Assembly (NCBI GenBank): GCA_016293865.1
Contig: JAEDDG010000045.1
Location: 1 to 12,420, forward strand
Source of the DNA: Oscillospiraceae bacterium
Lineage (GTDB): Bacteria; Bacillota; Clostridia; Oscillospirales; Oscillospiraceae
Direction of reading: 5' to 3'
Length of the DNA stretch: 12,420 bases
Made by a program: the position numbers and the translations under genes
Notes under the pieces: model-generated
The model's database searches: none
Seen by the model: the letters and a program-made list of their open reading frames with translations, nothing else
What the model was told of the DNA's origin: nothing
Shown here: in pieces, positions 1-6,846 of the stretch
Layout: the number at the start of each line of letters is the position of its first letter
How positions within the stretch are numbered: the stretch's first letter is position 1

Positions 1-231
1 GCCCGGCTCCTGATCATCCCGCTCCTTTTCTATTTCGGGCTGAAGCTCTTCCATGCGCCTGAAGCGCTGCTGGCAATCATCGTCGCCTATATGGCCATGC
101 CGCTGGGCATGAATACCATTCTGCTGCCTGCGGCCAGCGGCGGGGACACAACTGCCGGCGCCAGCATGGCCCTGATTTCAAACCTGCTGGCCATCGGAAC
201 CATTCCTCTGATTTTCATGCTGATCATATAA
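1..231 (+). CDS. AEC (auxin efflux carrier) family transporter, 3' end only
   Basis: Frame 1 is open from the first base to a TAA at 229-231, giving the last 76 residues of a protein that starts outside the window. The fragment is very hydrophobic and reads as about two membrane helices. They are joined by a segment with AYMAMPLGMNTILLPAASGGD, followed by a final helix ending MLII. This pattern (small-residue AMP..NT stretch, an acidic/glycine loop, then a terminal leucine/isoleucine helix) is typical of the C-terminus of AEC-family permeases, which export or take up organic acids or similar anions. The substrate cannot be told from this piece. A terminator hairpin follows 10 bases after the stop, so this is the last gene of its transcript. 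Family assignment is moderately sure, made from recognition and not from a search. Confidence 0.6.
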   Translation, partial: ARLLIIPLLFYFGLKLFHAPEALLAIIVAYMAMPLGMNTILLPAASGGDTTAGASMALISNLLAIGTIPLIFMLII

Positions 232-241
232 CCCGACCGCC

Positions 242-279
242 AAAAGCGGCGGGGACGTTCCCGTCCCCGCCGCTTTTTT
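242..279 (+). terminator. Rho-independent terminator after the AEC transporter, possibly shared with alr
   Basis: A perfect 12-bp GC-rich stem (GCGGCGGGGACG 246-257, CGTCCCCGCCGC 262-273) has a TTCC loop. It is extended by four A-T pairs and followed by six T (274-279). It lies just after the transporter stop. The A4 run on the left arm gives a short T run in the other direction, so it may also stop the convergent alr transcript, whose stop is at 343. Confidence 0.9.
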
Positions 280-342
280 CATAAGAACTCAGTTCAGCCA
301 GTCCGCGCGCCGCAGAACAGATCGAATGCGCCGCTCCCTGCT

Positions 343-1491
343 TCAATCGGACGCCGCGCCGTTCAGGTAGACCTTCGGCAGCCGCTGTCCGAAGGCGCAG
401 ACAATCTCATAGTTGATGGTTCCCGTGGCGGCGGCAATGTCATCGGCCGAGATGGTGTTGACGCCATCGCTGCCCATGATGATCACCTCGTCGCCCGTCT
501 GTACGCCGGGAACATCCGTTACATCGACCATAAACTGATCCATGCAGATGTTGCCTGCCGCCGGCGCCAGCTTCCCCCGCACAATCACCTGCGCGGCCTG
601 GGAATACGGCCGCGGCAGGCCGTCGGCGTAGCCCACCGGCACCGTGGCAATCCGGCTCGGTCTGTCGGATATGAACCGGCGTCCATAGCCCACAGAGAAC
701 CCGGCAGGCACATCCTTGATATGTACAATATTTGCCTTCACCTGCATCACCGGCTTTAACGCCAGCTGGCTGCGGTCCACCTCGCCGCTGGGATACAGTC
801 CGTAGAGAATAATTCCCGGCCGCACCGCTTCAAACAACACGGAGGGAATTTCCATAATTGAGGCGCTGTTGGCCAGAGTGCGCATTTTCACGCCGGCGCC
901 CCGCGCGTTCAGCCCGGCGACAAAAGCGTTGAAGCGCTGCTCCTGCAGCCGGGAGAAGCTTTTGTCCGCACAGTCCGCCGTGGACATGTGGGAGAAAACC
1001 CCGGCAACCTCCAGATTCGGCAGTCTGTTCATCGCCTGAATCTCCGCAGCGGCCTTCTCCACCTCTTCCGGCTGATATCCGATGCGGCCCATACCGGTAT
1101 CCACTGCCGCCAGCACCTGCATCAGCACGCCGCACCGCTGTGCAGCGGCAGAAAATGCGGCCGCATTTTCATAGCTGCACACAGCCGGGATCACATCCAG
1201 CCGCGCTGCGTCGTCCGCATATGCATCCGGCACGAGGCCGAGGACGATAATCTCTTCTCCCGCACCGGACGCGCGCAGATGCGCCGCTTCCTCCAGCGTG
1301 GCCACGGCAAACGTGCGGCACCCGTTGCGCCGCAAAACCTCCGCGCACGCCACGGCGCCATGGCCATAGGCATCCGCCTTGATGACGCCGATCAGCGCCG
1401 CCTTTCCCGCCTTCGCCCTGATGTTTTTGATATTCTGATCCAGTGCCGCCAGATCAATTTCCACCCGCGCCGGGCGCAGGAGTTTTTCCAT
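343..1491 (-). CDS. alr: Alanine racemase (PLP-dependent, biosynthetic)
   Basis: This 382-residue protein interconverts L- and D-alanine in the cytoplasm, supplying D-Ala for peptidoglycan. Length and order match bacterial Alr. An N-terminal TIM-barrel carries the PLP-lysine motif VIKADAYGHGA (Lys38). DTGMGR (Arg136) contributes to the active site. The C-terminal beta domain carries the catalytic tyrosine in SVGYG (Tyr269) and the CMDQFMVD segment (316-323) that closes the active site from the partner subunit. Nothing essential is missing. The ATG at 1489-1491 follows AGAGG on the minus strand, and the gene starts 22 bases after the stop of the yuiD-like gene, so the two are probably cotranscribed. 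Its divergent neighbours ddl and murF use the D-Ala it makes. The family assignment is very secure. One catabolic-type racemase cannot be excluded by sequence alone, but the cell-wall context argues for biosynthesis. Confidence 0.96.
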   Translation of the reverse strand: MEKLLRPARVEIDLAALDQNIKNIRAKAGKAALIGVIKADAYGHGAVACAEVLRRNGCRTFAVATLEEAAHLRASGAGEEIIVLGLVPDAYADDAARLDVIPAVCSYENAAAFSAAAQRCGVLMQVLAAVDTGMGRIGYQPEEVEKAAAEIQAMNRLPNLEVAGVFSHMSTADCADKSFSRLQEQRFNAFVAGLNARGAGVKMRTLANSASIMEIPSVLFEAVRPGIILYGLYPSGEVDRSQLALKPVMQVKANIVHIKDVPAGFSVGYGRRFISDRPSRIATVPVGYADGLPRPYSQAAQVIVRGKLAPAAGNICMDQFMVDVTDVPGVQTGDEVIIMGSDGVNTISADDIAAATGTINYEIVCAFGQRLPKVYLNGAASD

Positions 1492-1513
1492 AAGTGTCAG
1501 CCTCTTTTCAAAA

Positions 1514-1981
1514 CTAAAGGATTCCGATCAGTATGCCGGTCAGCAGCCCGACAATGCCGCCCACAAGGACCTGCATCGGCGTATGTCCCACAAAGATCTT
1601 CAGTCTCTGCGGCGGCGTATATTCCTTTTCCGCAAGTATATTGAGCGTCTCCACCAGATCCTGTATGACCAGCGCCTGCTTGCCGGTTTCACGCCGGACG
1701 CCGCAGGCATCATGCATCACAATGATGGCAATGATGACCGCAATGGCAAACTCCGACGAGCCCAGGCCGCAGTTGATTGCAGCCGCAGTGGCCGCCGCCG
1801 TGACAGTGGCCGAATGACCGCTCGGCATTCCGCCGTCTCCAAACAGACGCTCAATGCTGAAACGGCCGTTGATGACTCTGTATAGAATTGCCTTGATCAC
1901 CTGCGCCGCACCCCAGGCACCAAGCGCACTGATCAGAATCCGGTTCTGCCACAGATCACGAATGATACTCAAAAACTTCAT
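1514..1981 (-). CDS. Divergent PAP2 family membrane protein (DUF212, YuiD-like)
   Basis: This is a 155-residue integral membrane protein with three hydrophobic stretches. It carries the hallmark motifs of the DUF212 family: GDGGMPSGHSA (48-58), VMHDACGVRRETGKQA (88-103) and GHTPMQV (132-138), followed by a C-terminal glycine-rich helix. The PSGH and GHTP motifs resemble the histidine motifs of PAP2 (phosphatidic acid phosphatase type 2) enzymes, hence 'divergent PAP2'. The physiological substrate of the family is, as far as I know, not established; a lipid-linked phosphate is a reasonable guess. The ATG at 1979-1981 has GGAG eight bases upstream on the minus strand, supporting the start. It sits directly upstream of alr and downstream of the rraA-like gene on the same strand, so a shared transcript is likely. 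Confidence 0.9.
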   Translation of the reverse strand: MKFLSIIRDLWQNRILISALGAWGAAQVIKAILYRVINGRFSIERLFGDGGMPSGHSATVTAAATAAAINCGLGSSEFAIAVIIAIIVMHDACGVRRETGKQALVIQDLVETLNILAEKEYTPPQRLKIFVGHTPMQVLVGGIVGLLTGILIGIL

Positions 1982-2046
1982 TTTTCACTCCAGTTCCGGC
2001 AAGCATATGCTGCAGGTGTCTGTTTTTCATGAAATGCCTGCAGATT

Positions 2047-2075
2047 GTCATACTCCCTGACCGCCGGAAGCACAA
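2047..2075 (-). promoter_or_regulatory. Weak candidate promoter for yuiD-alr
   Basis: On the minus strand TTGTGC (2070-2075) and TATGAC (2047-2052) are separated by 17 bp, with 3/6 and 4/6 matches to consensus. The following leader contains the inverted repeat CTGCAGG (2010-2016) / CCTGCAG (2037-2043). An outer pair TTCCGGC (1994-2000) / GCCGGAA (2063-2069) also spans this region. Plausible but not strong; the genes may simply be read through from the rraA-like gene. Confidence 0.3.
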
Positions 2076-2109
2076 GTCTGCATCAATAAAAATACAGGCG
2101 TGCCTCCGC

Positions 2110-2889
2110 TCAGACCTCGTCGGCGCTGTCGATGGCGGCGATGTATGCACCGTACTGTGCGGACAGTGCGCCGAGCGCCTTTTCCTTCTCGCATGCGCTG
2201 ATTTCCGTGCGGCGCAGGATCACATGCGCCTGCTTTTCAAAATCCATGACATATCTGCAGGCCCGCACGACCTTGTTCCAGCCCGCCTCCGGAAGCGTAA
2301 TCAGCCCGTCCCCGTCGCCGTGAATCAGATCGCCGGTCCGGATCTCCAGGCCGCCGATATTCACCGGCTCACCAAGTCCGCTCCAGCGCAGCGAATAGTG
2401 GTTAACCACAAAGCCGCCGCCGAAAGTCTTCAGACCGGTCTTTTTCACATCCTGAATATCCCGGACGGCGCCGTTGGTCACGCAGCCCACAGCGCCGGCA
2501 GCCAGAAATGTTTTTGCCATGCCGTCGCCGATCACCGCGCCCGTCTTGTAATCGCCCACAGATTCAATAACCACAACCTGAGGCAGAGACGCCTTTTCGA
2601 TTCTGGAAATCATTTCATAATACAGGTTCTTCACCGGCGCCTTTTCCTTCTCGCCCGCATCCCATTCATAGCGGATCTCATCATCCGGCGTGCTGCAGTC
2701 GAGCTTGATGGTAATCGCCTCGCCGACAAGCGGCGGGAATTCCGGCGTCAGATACTTGACATTCCAGTCTGCGCATGGCGCATGCAGTCCCATAAAGTCG
2801 TAAGCATTGCAGACCAGCGCTGAGGACGAATCGGCCAGCCGCTCAATCAGACGTCTTTTCAGTTCTTCACGTTCCATTTTCTCCTGCAC
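2110..2889 (-). CDS. RraA family protein (HMG/CHA aldolase-like fold)
   Basis: This protein of up to 259 residues has the RraA/4-hydroxy-4-methyl-2-oxoglutarate aldolase signature. GDGMAKTFLAAGAVGCVTNG leads into AVRD (Arg143, Asp144, the substrate and metal site of the fold), then a late motif IRTGDLIHGDGDGLITLP (183-200). It is longer than E. coli RraA (161 residues), with an N-terminal extension and an acidic insert around 68-85, as in many RraA-like proteins of anaerobes. The aldolase reaction splits 4-carboxy-4-hydroxy-2-oxoacids or decarboxylates oxaloacetate, but members differ and the substrate here is unknown. Regulation of RNase E, as described for E. coli RraA, is not implied. Start choice: the ATG at 2887-2889 has only GGA-type pairing upstream. 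The second ATG at 2875-2877 has AGGAG just three bases before it, which is unusually close. Either could be used; the difference is four residues. Confidence 0.85.
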   Translation of the reverse strand: MQEKMEREELKRRLIERLADSSSALVCNAYDFMGLHAPCADWNVKYLTPEFPPLVGEAITIKLDCSTPDDEIRYEWDAGEKEKAPVKNLYYEMISRIEKASLPQVVVIESVGDYKTGAVIGDGMAKTFLAAGAVGCVTNGAVRDIQDVKKTGLKTFGGGFVVNHYSLRWSGLGEPVNIGGLEIRTGDLIHGDGDGLITLPEAGWNKVVRACRYVMDFEKQAHVILRRTEISACEKEKALGALSAQYGAYIAAIDSADEV

Positions 2890-2936
2890 TTTCCGCGCGG
2901 CGGAATCGCACCGCGCTGTTTAATCATAGTTTTTAT

Positions 2937-2965
2937 ATTTTACCATCTTTTGCGCCCGATAGAAA
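2937..2965 (-). promoter_or_regulatory. Candidate promoter for the rraA-yuiD-alr unit
   Basis: On the minus strand TAAAAT (2937-2942, 5/6 match) is preceded by TTTCTA (2960-2965, 3/6) with a 17-bp spacer, in the AT-rich part of the divergent region with ddl. The leader then contains a GC-rich inverted repeat (GCGCGG ... CCGCGC). The -35 is poor, so confidence is limited. Confidence 0.35.
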
Positions 2966-3019
2966 GAGCAGATTCACGAAAAATACGGCAGCAGCAGAGA
3001 AAGTGCCGCAGTAAAACTG

Positions 3020-3048
3020 TTGTACGGCTCAGACAAAAGGTGTATAAT
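3020..3048 (+). promoter_or_regulatory. Sigma-A-type promoter of ddl-murF-rluA
   Basis: TTGTAC (3020-3025) and a perfect TATAAT (3043-3048) are separated by exactly 17 bp. Transcription would start near 3055, about 22 bases before the ddl start, leaving room for the GGAGG ribosome binding site but no riboswitch-sized leader. Confidence 0.8.
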
Positions 3049-3076
3049 CAACGGCAGTAAAAGAATGGAGGTACAT

Positions 3077-4108
3077 ATGGACATTGTTGTTTTGTGCGGC
3101 GGCCTGTCTGCCGAGCGTGATGTCTCCATTTCCAGCGGAACGCAGGTTGCACAGGCTCTGCGCACGCTGGGACACCGTGCGGTCCTGATCGACGCATATT
3201 TTGGCTATACTGCGCCTTACAGCGATCCCCGGGAAATTTTTACAAAGCCATACGACGCCGTCAAAGCCGTCGTGCGTACGCATGAACCGGATCTGGAGGC
3301 AGTCGTACACAGCCGCAGCGGCGGCGGCAGCAGCACCATCGGTCCCAACCTGATTCAGGTTTGCCAGGCCGCAGATCTCGTCTTTATGGCCATGCACGGA
3401 GAGGACGGCGAAAACGGCCGCCTGCAGGCTGTTTTTGACGTGATGGGCATCCGCTACACAGGCACCGGCTACCTGAGCAGCGCTGTCGCAATGAATAAAA
3501 GCATTACCAAAAGCCTCCTTGCCACCGCCGGCGTCCCGACGCCGCCGGGCATTACTGTTGAAAAGGGGCGGACACCGTACGCAGGCGTGGGCTTCCCCTG
3601 TTTTGTCAAGCCCTGCTCAGGCGGCTCATCCGTAGGCACCAGCATTGTACATACACAGGCCGAGTATGACTCCGCCCTGGAGCTGGCCTTCCGGTTTGAG
3701 GATGCTGTTGTGGTGGAAAAATATATCAAGGGCCGCGAATTCACTGTGGGCGTAATCGGCGGCAAGCCGACGCCTGTGGTTGAAATCATCCCCAAAACAG
3801 GCTTTTATGATTACAAAAACAAATACCAGGCCGGCTGCACCGAGGAAATCTGTCCGGCGCAGATTGACCTGGAGCTGACCGCGCAGATTCAGCGCATGGC
3901 CGTCCGGGCGGCGCAGGCGCTTCTGATTGAGACCTACTGCCGCGTAGATTTTCTTGCCGATGACAACGGCATTTACTGTCTGGAGGCCAACACGCTGCCC
4001 GGCATGACACCCACCAGCCTGATCCCCAGAATGGCCGGCGCGATGGGCCTGGACTTTGCCCATCTGTGCCAGCTGATCATCGACGAGTCCATGAAAAAAT
4101 ACGTTTAA
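3077..4108 (+). CDS. ddl: D-alanine--D-alanine ligase
   Basis: This 343-residue cytoplasmic ATP-grasp enzyme joins two D-Ala using ATP. Visible motifs are the N-terminal GGLSAERDVS with Glu13, MHGEDGENG (106-114), the ATP-grasp FVKPCSGGSSVGTS (176-189), and the omega loop FYDYKNKY (243-250) with the Lys-Tyr pair typical of D-Ala-D-Ala ligases, not D-Ala-D-Lac ligases. The metal and substrate site is VDFL ... EANTLPGMTPTSL (Glu303, Asn305). A Gly/Ser-rich stretch at about 79-90 (SRSGGGSSTIGPN) lengthens the N-terminal domain. The start is the ATG at 3077-3079, preceded by GGAGG (3067-3071) at five bases. The open frame extends upstream to a TTG at 3020, but that TTG is the promoter -35 box and cannot be a start. 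The gene heads an operon with murF, 15 bases on. No vancomycin-resistance features are seen. Confidence 0.95.
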   Translation: MDIVVLCGGLSAERDVSISSGTQVAQALRTLGHRAVLIDAYFGYTAPYSDPREIFTKPYDAVKAVVRTHEPDLEAVVHSRSGGGSSTIGPNLIQVCQAADLVFMAMHGEDGENGRLQAVFDVMGIRYTGTGYLSSAVAMNKSITKSLLATAGVPTPPGITVEKGRTPYAGVGFPCFVKPCSGGSSVGTSIVHTQAEYDSALELAFRFEDAVVVEKYIKGREFTVGVIGGKPTPVVEIIPKTGFYDYKNKYQAGCTEEICPAQIDLELTAQIQRMAVRAAQALLIETYCRVDFLADDNGIYCLEANTLPGMTPTSLIPRMAGAMGLDFAHLCQLIIDESMKKYV

Positions 4109-4123
4109 CGGCGGTGAACAGCC

Positions 4124-5497
4124 ATGAGTATGAAACCTCTGTCCCTGGAGACCATTGCGCGCGTAACCGGCGGCCGTTATGTCGGCCCTGACGCGCTGCG
4201 CGGGACCTGCATTACCGGCGTTGTGCGCGACAACAGACAGGTACAGCCCGGCAATCTGTTTTTATGCATCCGCGGCGCCCGCGCGGACGGGCACAGCTTT
4301 GCCCCTGCCGCTTATGCAGCCGGTGCGGCATGCTGCCTGGCTGAGCAGCCGCTGGACAATGCGGCCGGTCCCTACATTCTTGTGGATTCCACACTGCGTG
4401 CCCTGCGGGCGCTGGCCGCCCACTACCGCACGCTGTTCCGCATTCCGGTTGTCGGCGTCACCGGCAGCGTCGGCAAAACCGGCGCCAAGGAAATGACCGC
4501 AGCCGTGCTTTCCAGGCGGTTCAACGTCCTGAAAACGCCGGAGAATCTGAATAATGAAATCGGCGTACCTCTGACTGTCCTGAGTCTGCAGGAGGAACAC
4601 CAGGCCGCCGTAATCGAAATGGGCATCAGCGATTTCGGCGAGATGTCCCGCCTTGCGGACATTGTCCGTCCGGACATCTGCATCATGACCAATATCGGCT
4701 ACTGCCACCTGGAGGCGCTCGGAGACCTGGAAGGCGTCCTGCGCGCAAAAAGCGAGGTCTTTCAGTTTATGAAGCCGGACGCGACTGCGGTCGTCTGCGG
4801 CGACGATGAGCTTCTGGGAACATTTGACCCGGGCATCCGGAAAATCACCTTCGGTCTCGGCCGGCAGAATACAGTACACGCAGAAAATGTCCGCAACCTG
4901 GGTTTTGAGGGCATCGTCTGTGACATCGTTCACGGTGACAGCCGGATCAGCGCACATATTCCCGCCTTCGGCAGCCATATGGTGCTGGCTGCACTGGCCG
5001 CAGCTGCCGTGGGTCTGACCCTCGGCCTGAGCGACGAAGAAATCGTCTGGGGAATTGCAGACTTTCAGCCGGTCGGCGGCCGCGCCAACGTGCGCCGCAG
5101 CGGCTATATCACGGTCATTGACGACTGCTACAACGCAAATCCGAACTCTGTCTCTGCTGCGCTTCTGTCTCTGGCGGGCATTCAGGGCCGGCGCGTCGCC
5201 GTTCTGGGCGACATGCTGGAGCTGGGCACGAACTCTGATCAGCTGCACCGTGATGTGGGTGTCCTGGTTGGAAAACTGGGCATTGACGCGCTGATCTGCT
5301 GCGGGAAAAGCGCGGAATTCATCTATAAAGGTCTGATTTCCACCGGGATCCGGATTCCTGCCTGGCACTTCCCCATGAAAGAGGCGCTTCTGCATACGCT
5401 TCCCTCCCTGATCCGCCGCGACGACACGGTGCTGGTTAAGGCTTCCCACGGCATGCATTTTGAAGAGCTTGTCCGCGCACTGCTGGAACTGCAGTAA
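4124..5497 (+). CDS. murF: UDP-N-acetylmuramoyl-tripeptide--D-alanyl-D-alanine ligase
   Basis: This 457-residue Mur ligase adds the D-Ala-D-Ala made by Ddl to the UDP-MurNAc-tripeptide in the cytoplasm. Three domains are visible. The N-terminal UDP-binding domain is at about 1-105. The central ATPase domain has the P-loop TGSVGKT (113-119), TPENLNNEIGVPLTVL (138-153), EMGISDFGEM and the RAKSEVF segment whose Lys209 is expected to be carbamylated. The C-terminal domain has DDCYNANPNS (333-342), VLGDMLELG and VKASHGMHFEE. The residue after GKT is Gly120, where Ser or Thr is usual, followed by AKEM; this is a mild variation and not a broken P-loop. The ATG at 4124 follows GGCGGTGA. The gene lies 15 bases after ddl, and its stop overlaps the next start by one base (TAATG), so the three genes are translationally close-packed. 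Confidence 0.95.
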   Translation: MSMKPLSLETIARVTGGRYVGPDALRGTCITGVVRDNRQVQPGNLFLCIRGARADGHSFAPAAYAAGAACCLAEQPLDNAAGPYILVDSTLRALRALAAHYRTLFRIPVVGVTGSVGKTGAKEMTAAVLSRRFNVLKTPENLNNEIGVPLTVLSLQEEHQAAVIEMGISDFGEMSRLADIVRPDICIMTNIGYCHLEALGDLEGVLRAKSEVFQFMKPDATAVVCGDDELLGTFDPGIRKITFGLGRQNTVHAENVRNLGFEGIVCDIVHGDSRISAHIPAFGSHMVLAALAAAAVGLTLGLSDEEIVWGIADFQPVGGRANVRRSGYITVIDDCYNANPNSVSAALLSLAGIQGRRVAVLGDMLELGTNSDQLHRDVGVLVGKLGIDALICCGKSAEFIYKGLISTGIRIPAWHFPMKEALLHTLPSLIRRDDTVLVKASHGMHFEELVRALLELQ

Positions 5498-6426
5498 TGA
5501 TGAAGCTGACATACACCGTTCCCGATGAACACGCCGGCATCACGGTCTATTCCGTTCTCCGCCGTCAGTTCAACCTCTCGGCAACCCTGACGCGGCGTCT
5601 GAAGCGCGCACAGGCCGTGCTCTGCGGCGGAAGGCCCGTGTTCACCGACTACCGTCTTGCAGCCGGGGAAACCGTTTCCGTGGACGTGGAAGCGGCAGAA
5701 CCGCCATGTGACATACTGCCGGAGCCTGGCAGCATCCGCGTTCTTCTGGAGACGGAGGCGCTGCTGGCGGTCAACAAACCGGCAGGCATCCTGATTCATC
5801 CTTCCCATGCAAAAAACACCGGCACGCTCGCAAACCATGTGGCGCAGTACCTGACAGACACCCGCGGCAGCGGCGTCTGCCACGCCGTAAACCGGCTGGA
5901 CCGCGACACCAGCGGCGTGGTGCTCTTCGCAAAAAACGCCTGCGCCAAGGAGGCCGGCACACGCGCGCTGTCTGCCGGAAAAAAGGACTATCTGGCCATT
6001 GTATCGGGCATTTTTGAGCCCCGGCGCGGTGTGATTGACCTGCCGATCCGGCGGCTTGACCCGGAAAACATGCGGCGTGTTGCCGCAGCTGACGGTCAGC
6101 GTGCCGTCACCCATTATGATACTGTCTGTACCGGTGTCCTGCAAGGCCAGAGCGTCAGCTTACTCCGTCTGCGCCTTGAAACAGGCCGTACACATCAGAT
6201 CCGCGTGCATGCGTCAGCCTGCGGCCATCCGCTTTTGGGCGACCGGCTGTACGGCACCGCGGAGTCCATTGCCCTGTCCGCCGCACTGGGGCTGGAGGCG
6301 CATCTCCTGCATGCAGCTGAGCTGTCGTTTACCGATCCGTTTTCCGCAGCGCCTGTCTGTGTCCGGGCGCCGGTTGAGCGCGCGGATATGCAAAAAATCC
6401 TGGCAGATCTCAAAATTAATCCTTGA
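5497..6426 (+). CDS. RluA family pseudouridine synthase
   Basis: This 309-residue protein isomerises uridine to pseudouridine in rRNA or tRNA. An N-terminal S4-like RNA-binding region (about 13-65) precedes the catalytic domain. LLAVNKPAGILIHPS (89-103) is the family motif I. HAVNRLDRDTSG (129-140) carries the catalytic Asp135. YLAIVSG, the LETGRTHQIRVH motif and HPLLGDRLYG complete the family set. It is of the RluD/RluA type by length and by the S4 domain; which uridines it modifies cannot be told. The ATG at 5497 overlaps the murF TAA by one base, and a second ATG follows at 5500, so translation is probably coupled to murF. It has no functional link to cell-wall synthesis that I know of, but an RluA-family gene is a common passenger in clostridial operons. 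The stop codon lies inside the -35 box of the tRNA promoter. Confidence 0.93.
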   Translation: MMKLTYTVPDEHAGITVYSVLRRQFNLSATLTRRLKRAQAVLCGGRPVFTDYRLAAGETVSVDVEAAEPPCDILPEPGSIRVLLETEALLAVNKPAGILIHPSHAKNTGTLANHVAQYLTDTRGSGVCHAVNRLDRDTSGVVLFAKNACAKEAGTRALSAGKKDYLAIVSGIFEPRRGVIDLPIRRLDPENMRRVAAADGQRAVTHYDTVCTGVLQGQSVSLLRLRLETGRTHQIRVHASACGHPLLGDRLYGTAESIALSAALGLEAHLLHAAELSFTDPFSAAPVCVRAPVERADMQKILADLKINP

Positions 6427-6451
6427 CAGAAACAGTCGCAGATTGTATAAT
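6423..6451 (+). promoter_or_regulatory. Perfect consensus sigma-A promoter of the tRNA operon
   Basis: TTGACA (6423-6428) and TATAAT (6446-6451) both match consensus at all six positions, with a 17-bp spacer. The -35 box contains the stop codon (TGA 6424-6426) of the preceding pseudouridine synthase. Transcription would start near 6458, about 23 bases before tRNA-Asp. A stable-RNA promoter of this strength is expected. Confidence 0.93.
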
Positions 6452-6480
6452 AAGCGAGCGTTCAAATGAGACGCTGGTCT

Positions 6481-6557
6481 GGCCGAGTAGTTCAGTTGGT
6501 TAGAACGCCAGCCTGTCACGCTGGAGGTCGAGGGTTCGAGCCCCTTCTCGGTCGCCA
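6481..6557 (+). tRNA. tRNA-Asp (anticodon GTC)
   Basis: This 77-base gene has an encoded CCA. The acceptor stem GGCCGAG pairs with CTCGGTC (one G-U), with discriminator G. The D-arm contains TAGTTCAGTTGGTTAGAA. The anticodon stem CCAGC/GCTGG encloses the loop CTGTCAC with GTC at 6515-6517. The T-arm is GAGGGTTCGAGCCCC. All identity features for aspartate are in place. Confidence 0.97.
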
Positions 6558-6559
6558 AT

Positions 6560-6635
<76 letters not shown>

Positions 6636-6636
6636 G

Positions 6637-6674
6637 GTCGGAGCAAGCGATATATCGCTTGCTCCGACTTTTTT
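6637..6674 (+). terminator. Strong terminator of the tRNA operon
   Basis: An uninterrupted 32-base palindrome (6637-6668; arms begin GTCGGAGCAAGCGA) is followed by six T. It begins one base after the tRNA-Thr CCA end. The stem is long enough to be processed as well as to terminate. Confidence 0.95.
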
Positions 6675-6819
6675 AATGCAGAGCGTGCTCACGGCACTGT
6701 CTTTCCTTCCGAATTCATCGCGTCGGCTTTGGTTCTGGTTCAGACGCGGTTTTGAGAATAAATGCAGGGGATTCAGTGTCTCCAATGGCGCTTTACCGCC
6801 GGCAGATCTGTTTTGTCAT
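6675..6819. other. Intergenic stretch between the tRNA terminator and the holin relic, no convincing gene
   Basis: No reading frame here has both a credible start site and a recognisable product. Plus-strand frames are open across it, but their translations are rich in Pro/Arg/Ser/Trp and look like shadows. On the minus strand a short open run (about 6726-6790, translating to GDTESPAFILKTASEPEPK) has no start codon. It could be the tail of a lost gene or part of a dispersed repeat. Its position between a tRNA and a phage gene fits a decayed integration junction. Confidence 0.4.
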
Positions 6820-6846
6820 AAGCCGCCCGTTTCCGGGCGGCTTTTT
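6820..6846 (+). terminator. Terminator-like hairpin after the holin relic
   Basis: AAGCCGCCCG (6820-6829) and CGGGCGGCTT (6834-6843) form a 10-bp stem around TTTC. On the plus strand the stem runs into five T (6842-6846), so by shape it terminates plus-strand transcription. It also sits directly after the holin stop on the minus strand, but in that direction it is followed by only TT then ATGAC, which would be a weak terminator. Confidence 0.65.

Noticed and set aside
988..1644. 218-codon plus-strand frame across alr and yuiD
   Set aside because: It is antisense to two well-supported genes, with low-complexity Arg/His/Gln-rich translation and no recognisable motif.
2029..2823. 264-codon plus-strand frame opposite the rraA-like gene
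   Set aside because: A shadow of the RraA-family coding sequence, whose motifs are clear on the minus strand. No start signal.
3055..3076. Riboswitch or T-box leader before ddl
   Set aside because: The predicted leader is only about 22 bases and is filled by the ribosome binding site.
4262..5512. 416-codon open frame antisense to murF
   Set aside because: It lies wholly opposite a gene with full MurF motifs. Its translation is rich in Gln, Arg, Ala and Val with no domain, and it has no ribosome binding site. GC-rich genes often leave the opposite frame open.
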